Origin: Aquidulcibacter paucihalophilus
GTDB taxonomy: Bacteria; Pseudomonadota; Alphaproteobacteria; Caulobacterales; Aquidulcibacteraceae
DNA length: 56,270 nucleotides
Direction of reading: 5' to 3'
NCBI RefSeq assembly: GCF_002105465.1
Contig: NZ_NCSQ01000014.1
Span: forward strand, 1-56,270
Under the pieces are notes generated by a model. That model did no database searches, was not told the DNA's origin, and saw only the letters and a list, made by a program, of their open reading frames with translations. The position numbers and the translations under genes were made by a program. Within the stretch, counting starts at the first letter, position 1. Each line of letters opens with the position of its first letter. Below are positions 1 to 6,825 of the stretch, one piece after another.

Positions 1-146
1 GCCAGTCCGTTAATCTGGCCCACTTTAATTGGCGCACTCTTCGCGCCCCGGCCCCTCTGCCCTTTTCCCAAGGGCAAAGCCAAACCCCCGGAGGTCTTTT
101 CCTCGCGGGGCAAAAAGTGTTGGTGCTGGTGTGAGGGCCCCCCTTT

Positions 147-301
147 ACGCTGTCATCCCGGACGGCGTGAGCCGATCCGGGATCTCGTGTCGCACATGCA
201 CAAGGAGGTCCCCGCTCTGCGCTTCGCTTCGGCGGGGATGACGGTGGTTTTGGTTAGATTTTATATCTGGACGCGCTTTGGTGATCTCCTTGGTCCACCA
301 A
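147..301. repeat. Dispersed palindromic repeat, copy 1 (module R)
   Basis: Copy 1 of a module repeated at 565-727. The first 38 bases (147-184) are identical to 565-602 and the 31 bases 227-257 are identical to 654-684. The right end, to about 301, is nearly identical too. The module is bounded by GTCATCCC (152-159) and its inverted match GGGATGAC (234-241), the layout of REP/BIME-like palindromic elements. The middle (about 185-226) differs between copies. Confidence 0.8.
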
Positions 302-322
302 ACCGCTTTGAATATCGTGTTC

Positions 323-493
323 GGGCGATTTGTCGCGTCAAGTCCAGATTTCCTTCGGAAATCTGCCGCCCTAGGTCCACCTCCTTATTTGAAAGGAGGT
401 GGACCTAATTTCTTGATTTAAACGCGCAACTTGGTTCCAAAGAACCAAACGCGCGTCAATGGCGCGAAGCGGACTTGACCCGTCAAATCGCCC
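323..493. repeat. Nested inverted-repeat block, MITE-like
   Basis: Arms at 323-345 and 471-493 are inverted repeats matching at 21 of 23 positions. Between them lie a perfect 15-bp hairpin (372-386 with 393-407) and a second hairpin near 424-455, with stem TTGGTTC/GAACCAA flanked by CGCGC/GCGCG. No transposase lies inside. The block sits where modules R and B are contiguous in the second copy, so an insertion into copy 1 is the simplest reading. Mobility is inferred. Confidence 0.55.
372..407. repeat. Perfect 15-bp hairpin
   Basis: The left arm TAGGTCCACCTCCTT (372-386) and its exact reverse complement (393-407) flank a six-base loop, ATTTGA. The stem is strong and is followed by AT-rich sequence but no clean T-run. 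It may be a terminator-like end or simply the core of the surrounding palindromic element. No gene ends nearby inside the window. Confidence 0.6.
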
Positions 494-550
494 ACCAACA
501 ATTGAGTTTGGCCTTTGGGGCAGGCACAGCCTGCGCCAAAGCCTTCCAGA
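488..550. repeat. Hairpin repeat, copy 1 (module B)
   Basis: This stretch closely resembles 730-792. Each copy carries a stem-loop built on CTTTGGGGCA and a near-complementary GCCTGC-CCAAAG arm, followed by GCCTTC and AGA. In copy 2 module B follows module R almost directly; in copy 1 the two are separated by about 185 bases. Confidence 0.65.
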
Positions 551-564
551 TAAAACCCTTTTTC

Positions 565-727
565 ACGCTGTCATCCCGGACGGCGTGAGCCGATCCGGGA
601 TCATTTTCCCCATCTGCGCATCTGCGTAATGGGGTCCCCGCTCGAAGCTCACGCTTCGGCGGGGATGACGGTGGTTTTGGTTAGGTTTTTTATCTGGACG
701 CGCTTTGGTGATCTCCTTGGTCCACCA
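565..727. repeat. Dispersed palindromic repeat, copy 2 (module R)
   Basis: Second copy of the module at 147-301, with the same GTCATCCC (570-577) and GGGATGAC (661-668) boundary words and the same right end about 60 bases beyond. The inner segment 603-653 differs from copy 1, as expected for a loop under little constraint. Confidence 0.8.
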
Positions 728-729
728 AT

Positions 730-792
730 TCGCCCGCGAACAATAACGTATGGCCTTTGGGGCATGCAGGGCCTGCACCAAAGCCTTCTAGA
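730..792. repeat. Hairpin repeat, copy 2 (module B)
   Basis: Second copy of the stem-loop module at 488-550, here directly abutting the right end of module R. The R-B adjacency here is taken as the original order. Confidence 0.65.
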
Positions 793-1049
793 AGAAAAGA
801 ACGATAAGCGATGCTATGCCTTACGGCGCAACCGAGTCCCAGACCATGTGGCGAAAAGTCCCCTGGGGTCCTCGCTCTCCACAGGCGCTTCGACGAGGAT
901 GACATGGCTTTGGGAGGGATTGTACCGTTTAATGTGGCTGTATCGGCGCTCCCAGTCTCCATCTTCCCTCCATGCCCATGCGTTAGATCGACCGCCTGTT
1001 CACTCTAAGGCCATGGCCACCTTCATCAAACGTTGTATCACTTGCTACC

Positions 1050-1724
1050 ATGTCGTTCTTGACCGCTCTGCTCGCCATTGTGGGCCTTGGCCTACTTGAT
1101 AGCCTCAACCCCTTCTCGATCGCCGCCTGTGCTGTAGTGTCTGCAAGGCCCCAAAGCCTTGGGCGAGGTGTTGCCTTCATTACAGCAACATTCCTCGTCT
1201 ATTTTCTCTCCGGTGTCGCCTTGGTGACAGGTTGGGCTGAATTGCTGATCGCGCTACAGCCATGGATCAAGCCTTGGATGAGAGTTGCATTCTGGCTGTT
1301 GGTTGCATTTGGCTGTTCTCTCGGCGCGATCTTCCTCTGGCGACGTCCTCCGATGGGGCAGGACAAGGCGGTCAAGCAACCCAGTTCTACCGCTATTTTG
1401 GCCATTTTTCTCTTCGCATTCGGCTCAACCCTATCGGATATGCCGACCGCATTCCCTTATTTTGGAGCCATCCCGATTATGGTGGCAACGGGGGCCAACT
1501 TCCTTGGACTTTTGGCTTGGTTGGCTCTCTACAGCCTGATCTATGTCAGCCCGCTGATTATATTACTGGCCTATCGCCTGATCTTCCCGCAGGCGTTTGA
1601 GCCTTTGCAGGGGGTAATAAATCGCATGATGGATTGGGTGATCCGTCGCCTCAGCCCGGCGCTCTTGGTTCCCTGTGCGGGGTGGGCGGCCTATCTCGCT
1701 GCGCAATCGTTGGGCCCGCTTTAA
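1050..1724 (+). CDS. GAP/Sap-like (LysE-fold) membrane protein
   Basis: A 224-residue hydrophobic protein with about six membrane segments. The N-terminus has the motif LLDSLNP inside the first segment, as in small LysE-superfamily/GAP (Sap-type) proteins, and a second small-residue, acidic segment (STLSDMP) lies mid-protein. A role as exporter or membrane accessory protein is inferred from the family; the substrate is unknown. No clear Shine-Dalgarno precedes the ATG. The stop codon overlaps that of the convergent gene at 1721 by four bases. A CcdA/DsbD-like thiol transporter was considered but the paired cysteines are absent. Confidence 0.55.
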   Translation: MSFLTALLAIVGLGLLDSLNPFSIAACAVVSARPQSLGRGVAFITATFLVYFLSGVALVTGWAELLIALQPWIKPWMRVAFWLLVAFGCSLGAIFLWRRPPMGQDKAVKQPSSTAILAIFLFAFGSTLSDMPTAFPYFGAIPIMVATGANFLGLLAWLALYSLIYVSPLIILLAYRLIFPQAFEPLQGVINRMMDWVIRRLSPALLVPCAGWAAYLAAQSLGPL

Positions 1725-2059
1725 GGCTCAGCTGCCACATAGATCCAAGCAGGGATGGGGCCTTCTGCCGTTTCGACACACACGTTGCTGCGGCGATATT
1801 CCTCCCCTTCAAAGGCGTCGAGCCATTCCCAAAGCTGTGGCAATTGGTCGGAGATCAGGAGGTGGACTTCAATCAGATCACCTGCTGGATCAAGCCTAAG
1901 GGCAGGAAATCCCAAAGCCGCACCCCAGCCTGTTTCAACCAAATGGCCACGCAAGGTGCCGGTCGTCCACCTCCCACCCAAATGGGCCAGGCGGTGGTGA
2001 TTGGGTTTGCCGGGGGCCAAGGTTCCATAGGTGGCTAAACAAAAGTCGACCTCGTTCAT
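1721..2059 (-). CDS. Gamma-glutamylcyclotransferase-like (AIG2/GGCT) protein
   Basis: About 112 residues with the family fingerprint near the N-terminus, YGTLAPG, then HHRL and a GT-LRG strand, ending in an aromatic strand typical of the GGCT fold. Members cyclise gamma-glutamyl amines or act in glutathione turnover; which applies here is unknown. I place the start at 2059, where GAGGTG precedes the ATG at normal distance, rather than at an upstream ATG (2113). It follows the TauD-like gene and overlaps its end by 13 codon-shifted bases more or less, 2059 lying inside the 2073-2933 gene's downstream flank, so the two are probably co-transcribed. Confidence 0.7.
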   Translation of the reverse strand: MNEVDFCLATYGTLAPGKPNHHRLAHLGGRWTTGTLRGHLVETGWGAALGFPALRLDPAGDLIEVHLLISDQLPQLWEWLDAFEGEEYRRSNVCVETAEGPIPAWIYVAAEP

Positions 2060-2072
2060 GGGCGCCGGCACC

Positions 2073-2933
2073 TCATCCCCGTGACGGGTCAAAAAAAGGT
2101 CTATCCCCCGCAATGGTCACTCGCTCCATAATGCGCACTGCAGGGAAGTAATCTGAGGCGGCATAATGCTGGCAGGCGCGATTGTCCCAAAAGGCCAGCG
2201 AGCCTGGTGCCCAGCGGAAGCGGCACACATGTTCTGGCACAGCGGCAAAGCTGTACAAATGGTCGAGTAGCCAGTCGCTCTCCTTTTTGGAAAGCCCCAA
2301 AATGCGCGTGGTAAAGCCTGTGTTGACATAAAGCGCGCGCTTGCCCGTCTCTGGATGGGTGCGAACAACGGGATGGACTTGGACCGGGAATTTCTCGTGC
2401 AGCTTCTCAATGTCTTGATTGAGCCGTTTGGCAAAAACCCGGGCAATATCATGCTCGGCCTCCAACGTGCAGACAAAGGTCTTCATCGCCGGACTGAGGG
2501 CTTCATAGGCGGCATACATATCCGAGAACAGGGTGTCGCCACCGACCTCGGGCAATTCGATGGCGCGCAAAATAGAGCCCAACGAAGGTTCTGCCCGCCA
2601 AGTCACGTCCGAATGCCAATTATTCTCAACCCCGCGCGAGTTCGGGCCATGGGCAATGCGCAAGACTTCTGGATCGGGTTGATCGCGCGGCGTTGCGGGG
2701 TGGATTTCAAGCGGCCCAAACCGGCGGGCAAAGGCCAAATGCTGGGCTCGCGTGATGTTTTGGTCGCGGAAGAAGACAACTTTGTGCGCCAGAAGAGCAG
2801 CACGAACGTCGCCAATCATGGCATCATCCAGCTCTTGGCTGAGATCAAGCCCCAGCAATTCCGCGCCAATATTTGGTGTCAAAGAGCGGACTTCAAAGCG
2901 GGTGAACTGGCTTTTGGGCACATGGACAGTCAT
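2073..2933 (-). CDS. TauD/TfdA-family 2-oxoglutarate dioxygenase
   Basis: A 286-residue protein of the taurine/2,4-D dioxygenase family, which couples substrate hydroxylation to decarboxylation of 2-oxoglutarate at a non-haem Fe(II). Iron ligands are visible as H107 and D109 in NNWHSDVTWR and H256 near the end, with R267 in the 2-oxoglutarate-binding position. Length fits the family. No sulfonate transporter is adjacent, so taurine is not supported as substrate. The GGCT-like gene follows within 13 bases on the same strand. Confidence 0.8.
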   Translation of the reverse strand: MTVHVPKSQFTRFEVRSLTPNIGAELLGLDLSQELDDAMIGDVRAALLAHKVVFFRDQNITRAQHLAFARRFGPLEIHPATPRDQPDPEVLRIAHGPNSRGVENNWHSDVTWRAEPSLGSILRAIELPEVGGDTLFSDMYAAYEALSPAMKTFVCTLEAEHDIARVFAKRLNQDIEKLHEKFPVQVHPVVRTHPETGKRALYVNTGFTTRILGLSKKESDWLLDHLYSFAAVPEHVCRFRWAPGSLAFWDNRACQHYAASDYFPAVRIMERVTIAGDRPFFDPSRG

Positions 2934-3013
2934 GGCAGCGTCTCTCCCAAATTATTGTTTGAGAGAGATCGTATCCTGCATTTGTCTTTCGGCAAGCCTT
3001 ACCGAAGCCGGAC

Positions 3014-4309
3014 TTATCCGATTACGGATTCGCTGGCTTCCAGCACATCTTCAAATGTCCGCAAGCCAGGCTTTGGCGCACACACCAAGACTGCCATATT
3101 GCCGGGCAAATGTAGATTATCGAGCATTTTTTCATGCGCCAGCGGAATATCGGCCCATTCGAAAACTTCCGACATGCAGGGGTCGATGCGGCGCTCAATC
3201 ACCAATTGGTTAGCTGCACTGGCCTGTTGCAGGTTTGCAAAGTGACTACCTTGCACGCGCTTTTGCCGCATCCACAAGAAGCGGGCATCCATGGTCAGAT
3301 TAAAGCCGGTGGTGCCCGCACAAATCACCACCATGCCGCCGCGCTTGGTGACAAAAACAGAAACCGGGAAGGTGCTTTCGCCTGGATGTTCAAACACAAT
3401 ATCCACGTCGCGCTTATCGGTGACATTCCAAATGGCTTTGCCGAACTTGCGGCATTCCTTCATATAATCGTTGAATTCAGGACCGTTGACGGTGGGCAAT
3501 TGACCCCAGCAATTAAAGTCCTTCCGATTGAGAACAGCTTTAGCGCCCATCGACAAAACATAGTCGCGCTTGCTTTCATCCGAGATCACACCAATCGCAT
3601 TAGCACCCGAAACGGCGCACAATTGGGTTGCAAACACCCCAAGGCCGCCCGAAGCGCCCCACACCAAAACATTCTGGCCGGGCTTCAAAACATGGGGGCG
3701 GTGGCCGAACAACATGCGATAGGCCGTTGCCAAGGTGAGGGTATAGCAGGCGCTTTCCTCCCACGTCAGATGCTTTGGCCGGGTCATAAGCTGGCGGGAC
3801 TGCACCCTGGCAAACTGGGCAAAGGCCCCATCGGGGGTCTCATAACCCCAGATGCGTTGGCTGGCCGAAAACATCGGGTCGCCGCCATTGCATTCCTCAT
3901 CATCGCCATCGTCTTGGTTACAATGAACCACAACCTCATCGCCTGGCTTCCAGCGTTTGACGTTTTTTCCCACAGCCCAAACAATGCCGGCAGCGTCGGA
4001 ACCCACAACGGCATAATCTTGGTCATAGCCATCCAGCACACTAACAGGTTCACCCAACCCCGCCCAAACACCGTTATAATTGACGCCAGCAGCCATCACG
4101 AGAAGGAGGACTTCATCATTATCAATCTCAGGAGTTGGCAGAACTTCCAACTGCATCGCCTTCAGTGGGCGGCCATGGCGCTCTTTGCGGATCGCCCAGC
4201 CCCACATGGTTTTGGGCACATGATAGGCAGGTGGAATTTTGCCGACGGGATAGAGATCGAGCAAGGGCTCACCCGAAACTGGCGGTGCCGCTACATCTGT
4301 TGTCGTCAT
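3014..4309 (-). CDS. ccr: Crotonyl-CoA carboxylase/reductase
   Basis: A 431-residue medium-chain dehydrogenase/reductase that reductively carboxylates crotonyl-CoA to ethylmalonyl-CoA with NADPH, the signature step of the ethylmalonyl-CoA pathway. The N-terminal block PLLDLYPVGKIPP and the DQDYAVVGSDAAG segment are typical of Ccr, and the nucleotide-binding loop WGASGGLG lies at residues 217-224. An upstream in-frame ATG (4471) would add 54 atypical residues; the ATG at 4309 is preceded by GGGAGAG. The partner mutase ecm lies 2.5 kb away on the other strand. Confidence 0.93.
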   Translation of the reverse strand: MTTTDVAAPPVSGEPLLDLYPVGKIPPAYHVPKTMWGWAIRKERHGRPLKAMQLEVLPTPEIDNDEVLLLVMAAGVNYNGVWAGLGEPVSVLDGYDQDYAVVGSDAAGIVWAVGKNVKRWKPGDEVVVHCNQDDGDDEECNGGDPMFSASQRIWGYETPDGAFAQFARVQSRQLMTRPKHLTWEESACYTLTLATAYRMLFGHRPHVLKPGQNVLVWGASGGLGVFATQLCAVSGANAIGVISDESKRDYVLSMGAKAVLNRKDFNCWGQLPTVNGPEFNDYMKECRKFGKAIWNVTDKRDVDIVFEHPGESTFPVSVFVTKRGGMVVICAGTTGFNLTMDARFLWMRQKRVQGSHFANLQQASAANQLVIERRIDPCMSEVFEWADIPLAHEKMLDNLHLPGNMAVLVCAPKPGLRTFEDVLEASESVIG

Positions 4310-4551
4310 CCCGAACTCTCCCGCTGAACGTGCTTGGCGCGATGGTTTTTCGCATTTTGTGGAAATTGGTTTCTCAATAGTCCGAATTAGAGGCAGAAAC
4401 GTGCGCTTCAAGCCCCAATCGGACCTTGCCTGAGCCAAACTCTTCTGCTGCGCTGCAGCATAATTTGTCAAGCTGTTTTTAGCCCCGCTAGAAGCACCAT
4501 TCTAACTAGCGGACAAAAGGATCACTGCTTACCTAGGATTTAAGTGAGGTG

Positions 4552-5694
4552 ATGGGGGAGTTAGGCGTGAATCCTTTTCAGGCGAAGATTGGTCCACCGC
4601 GCATTTTTCTGGGTGTTATGGCGATAGGCTACGCGCTGGTGAATATCGGCTTTGAGATGCTGAGACGCGGTGAGTTTGAGCCTTTGCTACATGTGGATGA
4701 GATGCTGGCTTTGGTCTTTGGTCTGCTTAATCTCATCCAAGAACTGAATTTATCCATTTTTCGGAACCGCTTCGTTGTCGTCGAGATGAACGAGCAAGGT
4801 CTCTTCGATCGCCGGATCATGTATGAGCGCTTGGCTTGGGAGGACATTGAGTGGATCGAGCCCCATCCTGGTGGGGTACCCGATCGACTTCGGGTGAAGG
4901 CACAGGTGCGGTTGACCCCCTTTGGTGCGGTGCGCAACCGCTTGCTCTGCCTGATCCGCCATATTCCACAGGGTGAAGTTGTCGTGACTTTTGGCGGATT
5001 GAATAAGGCAACGGCCCAAGCCGCAGCGTGGCTTGCCGATCATCAACCCCGCCTGATCCCGGATGTTTGGAAGATTACGACCGTTCAGTATACGGGCGCG
5101 ATCCCAACTGAGCATCGCGATATTTGCCTGCGCGCCTTTGTCTATCCCCGGGCTTGGCTGGGCTATCTGGCCAGCGGCGTTGTTGTGGTTGCCTTACTTT
5201 TTGCGTTGGTTCCAACACTTGTGGTCCCCAGTATGGCCAAGGGGAAGGTACCCGAAGATCTGGCGCAATTTGCCTTGATCGGTTTGATCGCCGCAGCCGC
5301 GATTATTGGCGGGATTTTCTCGGTCCTAACCTATGTCCGCCTGTCCAGTGACCGCAATGGTGTTATCATCCTCTCGCAAACAGGGCTGACCGACATCCGC
5401 ATTTCAAGTCAGTTTATCCCGTGGAACCATATCGATCACGTGACGTTTCATTGGCTAAACAATGGCCGATTGGTCAATGAGGCCATTGCGGTGCAGGTGA
5501 AGTTGCAAGAGGGCATCAAGCTAAAGCCACCTGAAGGTGGTGTATTTTGGTTGGCGCATCGGTTCCGGCAGATTGCTCATCCAGAGCTTTTTGACGTGCG
5601 GCATGCCGGAACAACCACCAGTGTGAGCGAAATCATCGATCATATCGAACGCCACAACCTGCCGGTTGCCCTAAGAGAAATCGCGCGGAATTAG
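4552..5694 (+). CDS. Membrane protein with two PH-like halves
   Basis: About 380 residues, function not recognised. It reads as two similar modules, each a membrane segment or hairpin followed by a soluble beta-rich segment with the pattern Gl-D-R-...-W-x-x-I (GLFDRRI...LAWEDIEWI in the first, GLTDIRI...IPWNHIDHV in the second). This resembles PH-like domains of bacterial membrane proteins. The gene at 53488 has one such module. Start is uncertain: GTG 4549 and ATG 4552 are adjacent, and GTG 4567 has the best Shine-Dalgarno (GGGGGAG). The last four bases overlap the convergent MarR-GNAT gene. Confidence 0.6.
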   Translation: MGELGVNPFQAKIGPPRIFLGVMAIGYALVNIGFEMLRRGEFEPLLHVDEMLALVFGLLNLIQELNLSIFRNRFVVVEMNEQGLFDRRIMYERLAWEDIEWIEPHPGGVPDRLRVKAQVRLTPFGAVRNRLLCLIRHIPQGEVVVTFGGLNKATAQAAAWLADHQPRLIPDVWKITTVQYTGAIPTEHRDICLRAFVYPRAWLGYLASGVVVVALLFALVPTLVVPSMAKGKVPEDLAQFALIGLIAAAAIIGGIFSVLTYVRLSSDRNGVIILSQTGLTDIRISSQFIPWNHIDHVTFHWLNNGRLVNEAIAVQVKLQEGIKLKPPEGGVFWLAHRFRQIAHPELFDVRHAGTTTSVSEIIDHIERHNLPVALREIARN

Positions 5695-6665
5695 CGGTTT
5701 GGGTTCGATCTCTGTGGACGATAGCGCATGGCCACGTCACAGCGCTCATAGCTGCAGCCATAGCGGTCTATGATCTCTTGATCATGCACAAAGCCTAGCT
5801 TTTCATAGAGGTGGATGGCCGCTTCGCAGGTGTGATTGGTGAGTAGGAAGAGGGTTTCTATCCCCCGTTCTCCGGCCCGTGCTAAGGTTGCCGCCAATAA
5901 ATGTTCACCCGCCTTTTGTCCGCGTAAGGAATCCAAGACACCCATTTTGGTCAGTTCAACCGCTCCATCCTCGGTCGGCATCAGGGCACAGGTGCCCACG
6001 ACACCATGTTTTTCGGTTGCTATAAACAAAATCTCGCCGCCTCGGTCGAGGATTTCCACTTGAGGATTACTGAGGACGTCAATGTCATGCTCCTCCAGCT
6101 TGAACATCGCCGATATCCACGCGGCATTGATGTCGTAAAAGGCCTTTGCAAGCTCCGGCGTGATGGTGTCAGCCACTTGGATCACAGAGAAAGGATTGGT
6201 GACACGCTGCAACATGGATCGCTCCGCTAGATGGGTTTCAAAAAGGGTGAGAAGGGCCAGAAGTTCGTGTTCACGCCCCCCTGCAAGATCTGAGACGGCG
6301 GAGCCGACTTTCGGCCAGACGCGTTCTCGGGTTTTCACCAAGATGGCGCGGCCAGCATCGGTAAGGGCGATCTGCTTTGCCCTTGCATCGCCGGGATCTT
6401 GGTCGGTGGTGATCAGGCGAGCGCCACGCAAGGCAGCAACGGTTCGCGTCATAGCAGGTTGGCTAAAGCCCACGGTGGCAACCGCTTCCTTGATGCTCAA
6501 GGGGCCATACCGCTCGAGGGCCGTCAATAATGCGAGGTGGCTTGGCTGAACTGGGATGCCGGCTTGCTCGAGTATGATGGCGGCATCGGCCAGCAAGCGC
6601 TCTGCCAAGCGTTTAAGGCGGCTTCCCAGCGCCACATGGCCTAAGTTTTGAAGAATATCCGGCAT
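5691..6665 (-). CDS. MarR-type regulator fused to GNAT acetyltransferase
   Basis: About 324 residues. Residues 1 to about 140 form a MarR winged helix (LSIKEAVATVGFSQPAMTRT recognition region, then a wing with DPGDAR). Residues about 170-310 form a GNAT domain with an acetyl-CoA loop RGQKAGEHLL and the YEKLGF motif. Such fusions are known as a distinct MarR subgroup. The start at 6665 is chosen because the frame upstream runs through the promoter. A perfect 12-bp palindrome lies 15 bases upstream, in the space shared with ecm, so self-control and control of ecm are possible. Confidence 0.85.
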   Translation of the reverse strand: MPDILQNLGHVALGSRLKRLAERLLADAAIILEQAGIPVQPSHLALLTALERYGPLSIKEAVATVGFSQPAMTRTVAALRGARLITTDQDPGDARAKQIALTDAGRAILVKTRERVWPKVGSAVSDLAGGREHELLALLTLFETHLAERSMLQRVTNPFSVIQVADTITPELAKAFYDINAAWISAMFKLEEHDIDVLSNPQVEILDRGGEILFIATEKHGVVGTCALMPTEDGAVELTKMGVLDSLRGQKAGEHLLAATLARAGERGIETLFLLTNHTCEAAIHLYEKLGFVHDQEIIDRYGCSYERCDVAMRYRPQRSNPNR

Positions 6666-6680
6666 GATACGTCCATTTGT

Positions 6681-6692
6681 ATAACATGTTAT
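6681..6692. promoter_or_regulatory. Candidate MarR-family operator
   Basis: ATAACATGTTAT is a perfect 12-bp palindrome in the gap between the MarR-GNAT gene (start 6665, leftward) and ecm (start 6826, rightward). MarR proteins commonly bind AT-rich palindromes of this kind over their own promoter. Binding is inferred. Confidence 0.5.
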
Positions 6693-6825
6693 GTATAATC
6701 GCGCCGACTGGTGGTCAAGCAAATTTTAGCGAGAATGGCTCTCTATTTCGGTGTTCTTGGAAGATTTTGCCGCTTGCCTAGCAGGTATCAGGCATGGCAA
6801 TGCTGCAGTGCACAAGGACACACGC

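Larger units (their letters stand above)
1..1049. other. Non-coding, repeat-rich leader region
   Basis: No convincing gene was found in the first 1049 bases. Open frames here run through repeat copies and change composition abruptly, so I treat them as chance. The region holds two copies of a composite repeat (147-301 with 488-550, and 565-727 with 730-792), a palindrome-rich block between them (323-493), and a faint third relative near 870-906. The stretches 1-146 and 793-1049 show nothing I can name, apart from whatever promoter drives the gene at 1050. Confidence 0.6.

Noticed and set aside
1..40. Possible tRNA tail at the window edge
   Set aside because: GCCAG/CTGGC can pair, but there is no T-arm or acceptor pattern.
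850..906. Third copy of repeat module R
   Set aside because: Only the GTCCTCG/CGAGGATGAC ends are similar; too short to call a copy.
629..1099. 156-codon open frame in the repeat region
   Set aside because: Runs through repeat modules R and B and into the next gene in another frame; composition is not coding-like.
2355..3245. 296-codon open frame antisense to the TauD-like gene and the end of ccr
   Set aside because: Spans two unrelated genes on the other strand and has no protein-like pattern.
3134..4327. 397-codon open frame antisense to ccr
   Set aside because: It is the shadow of a strongly conserved gene, has no domain and no ribosome site.
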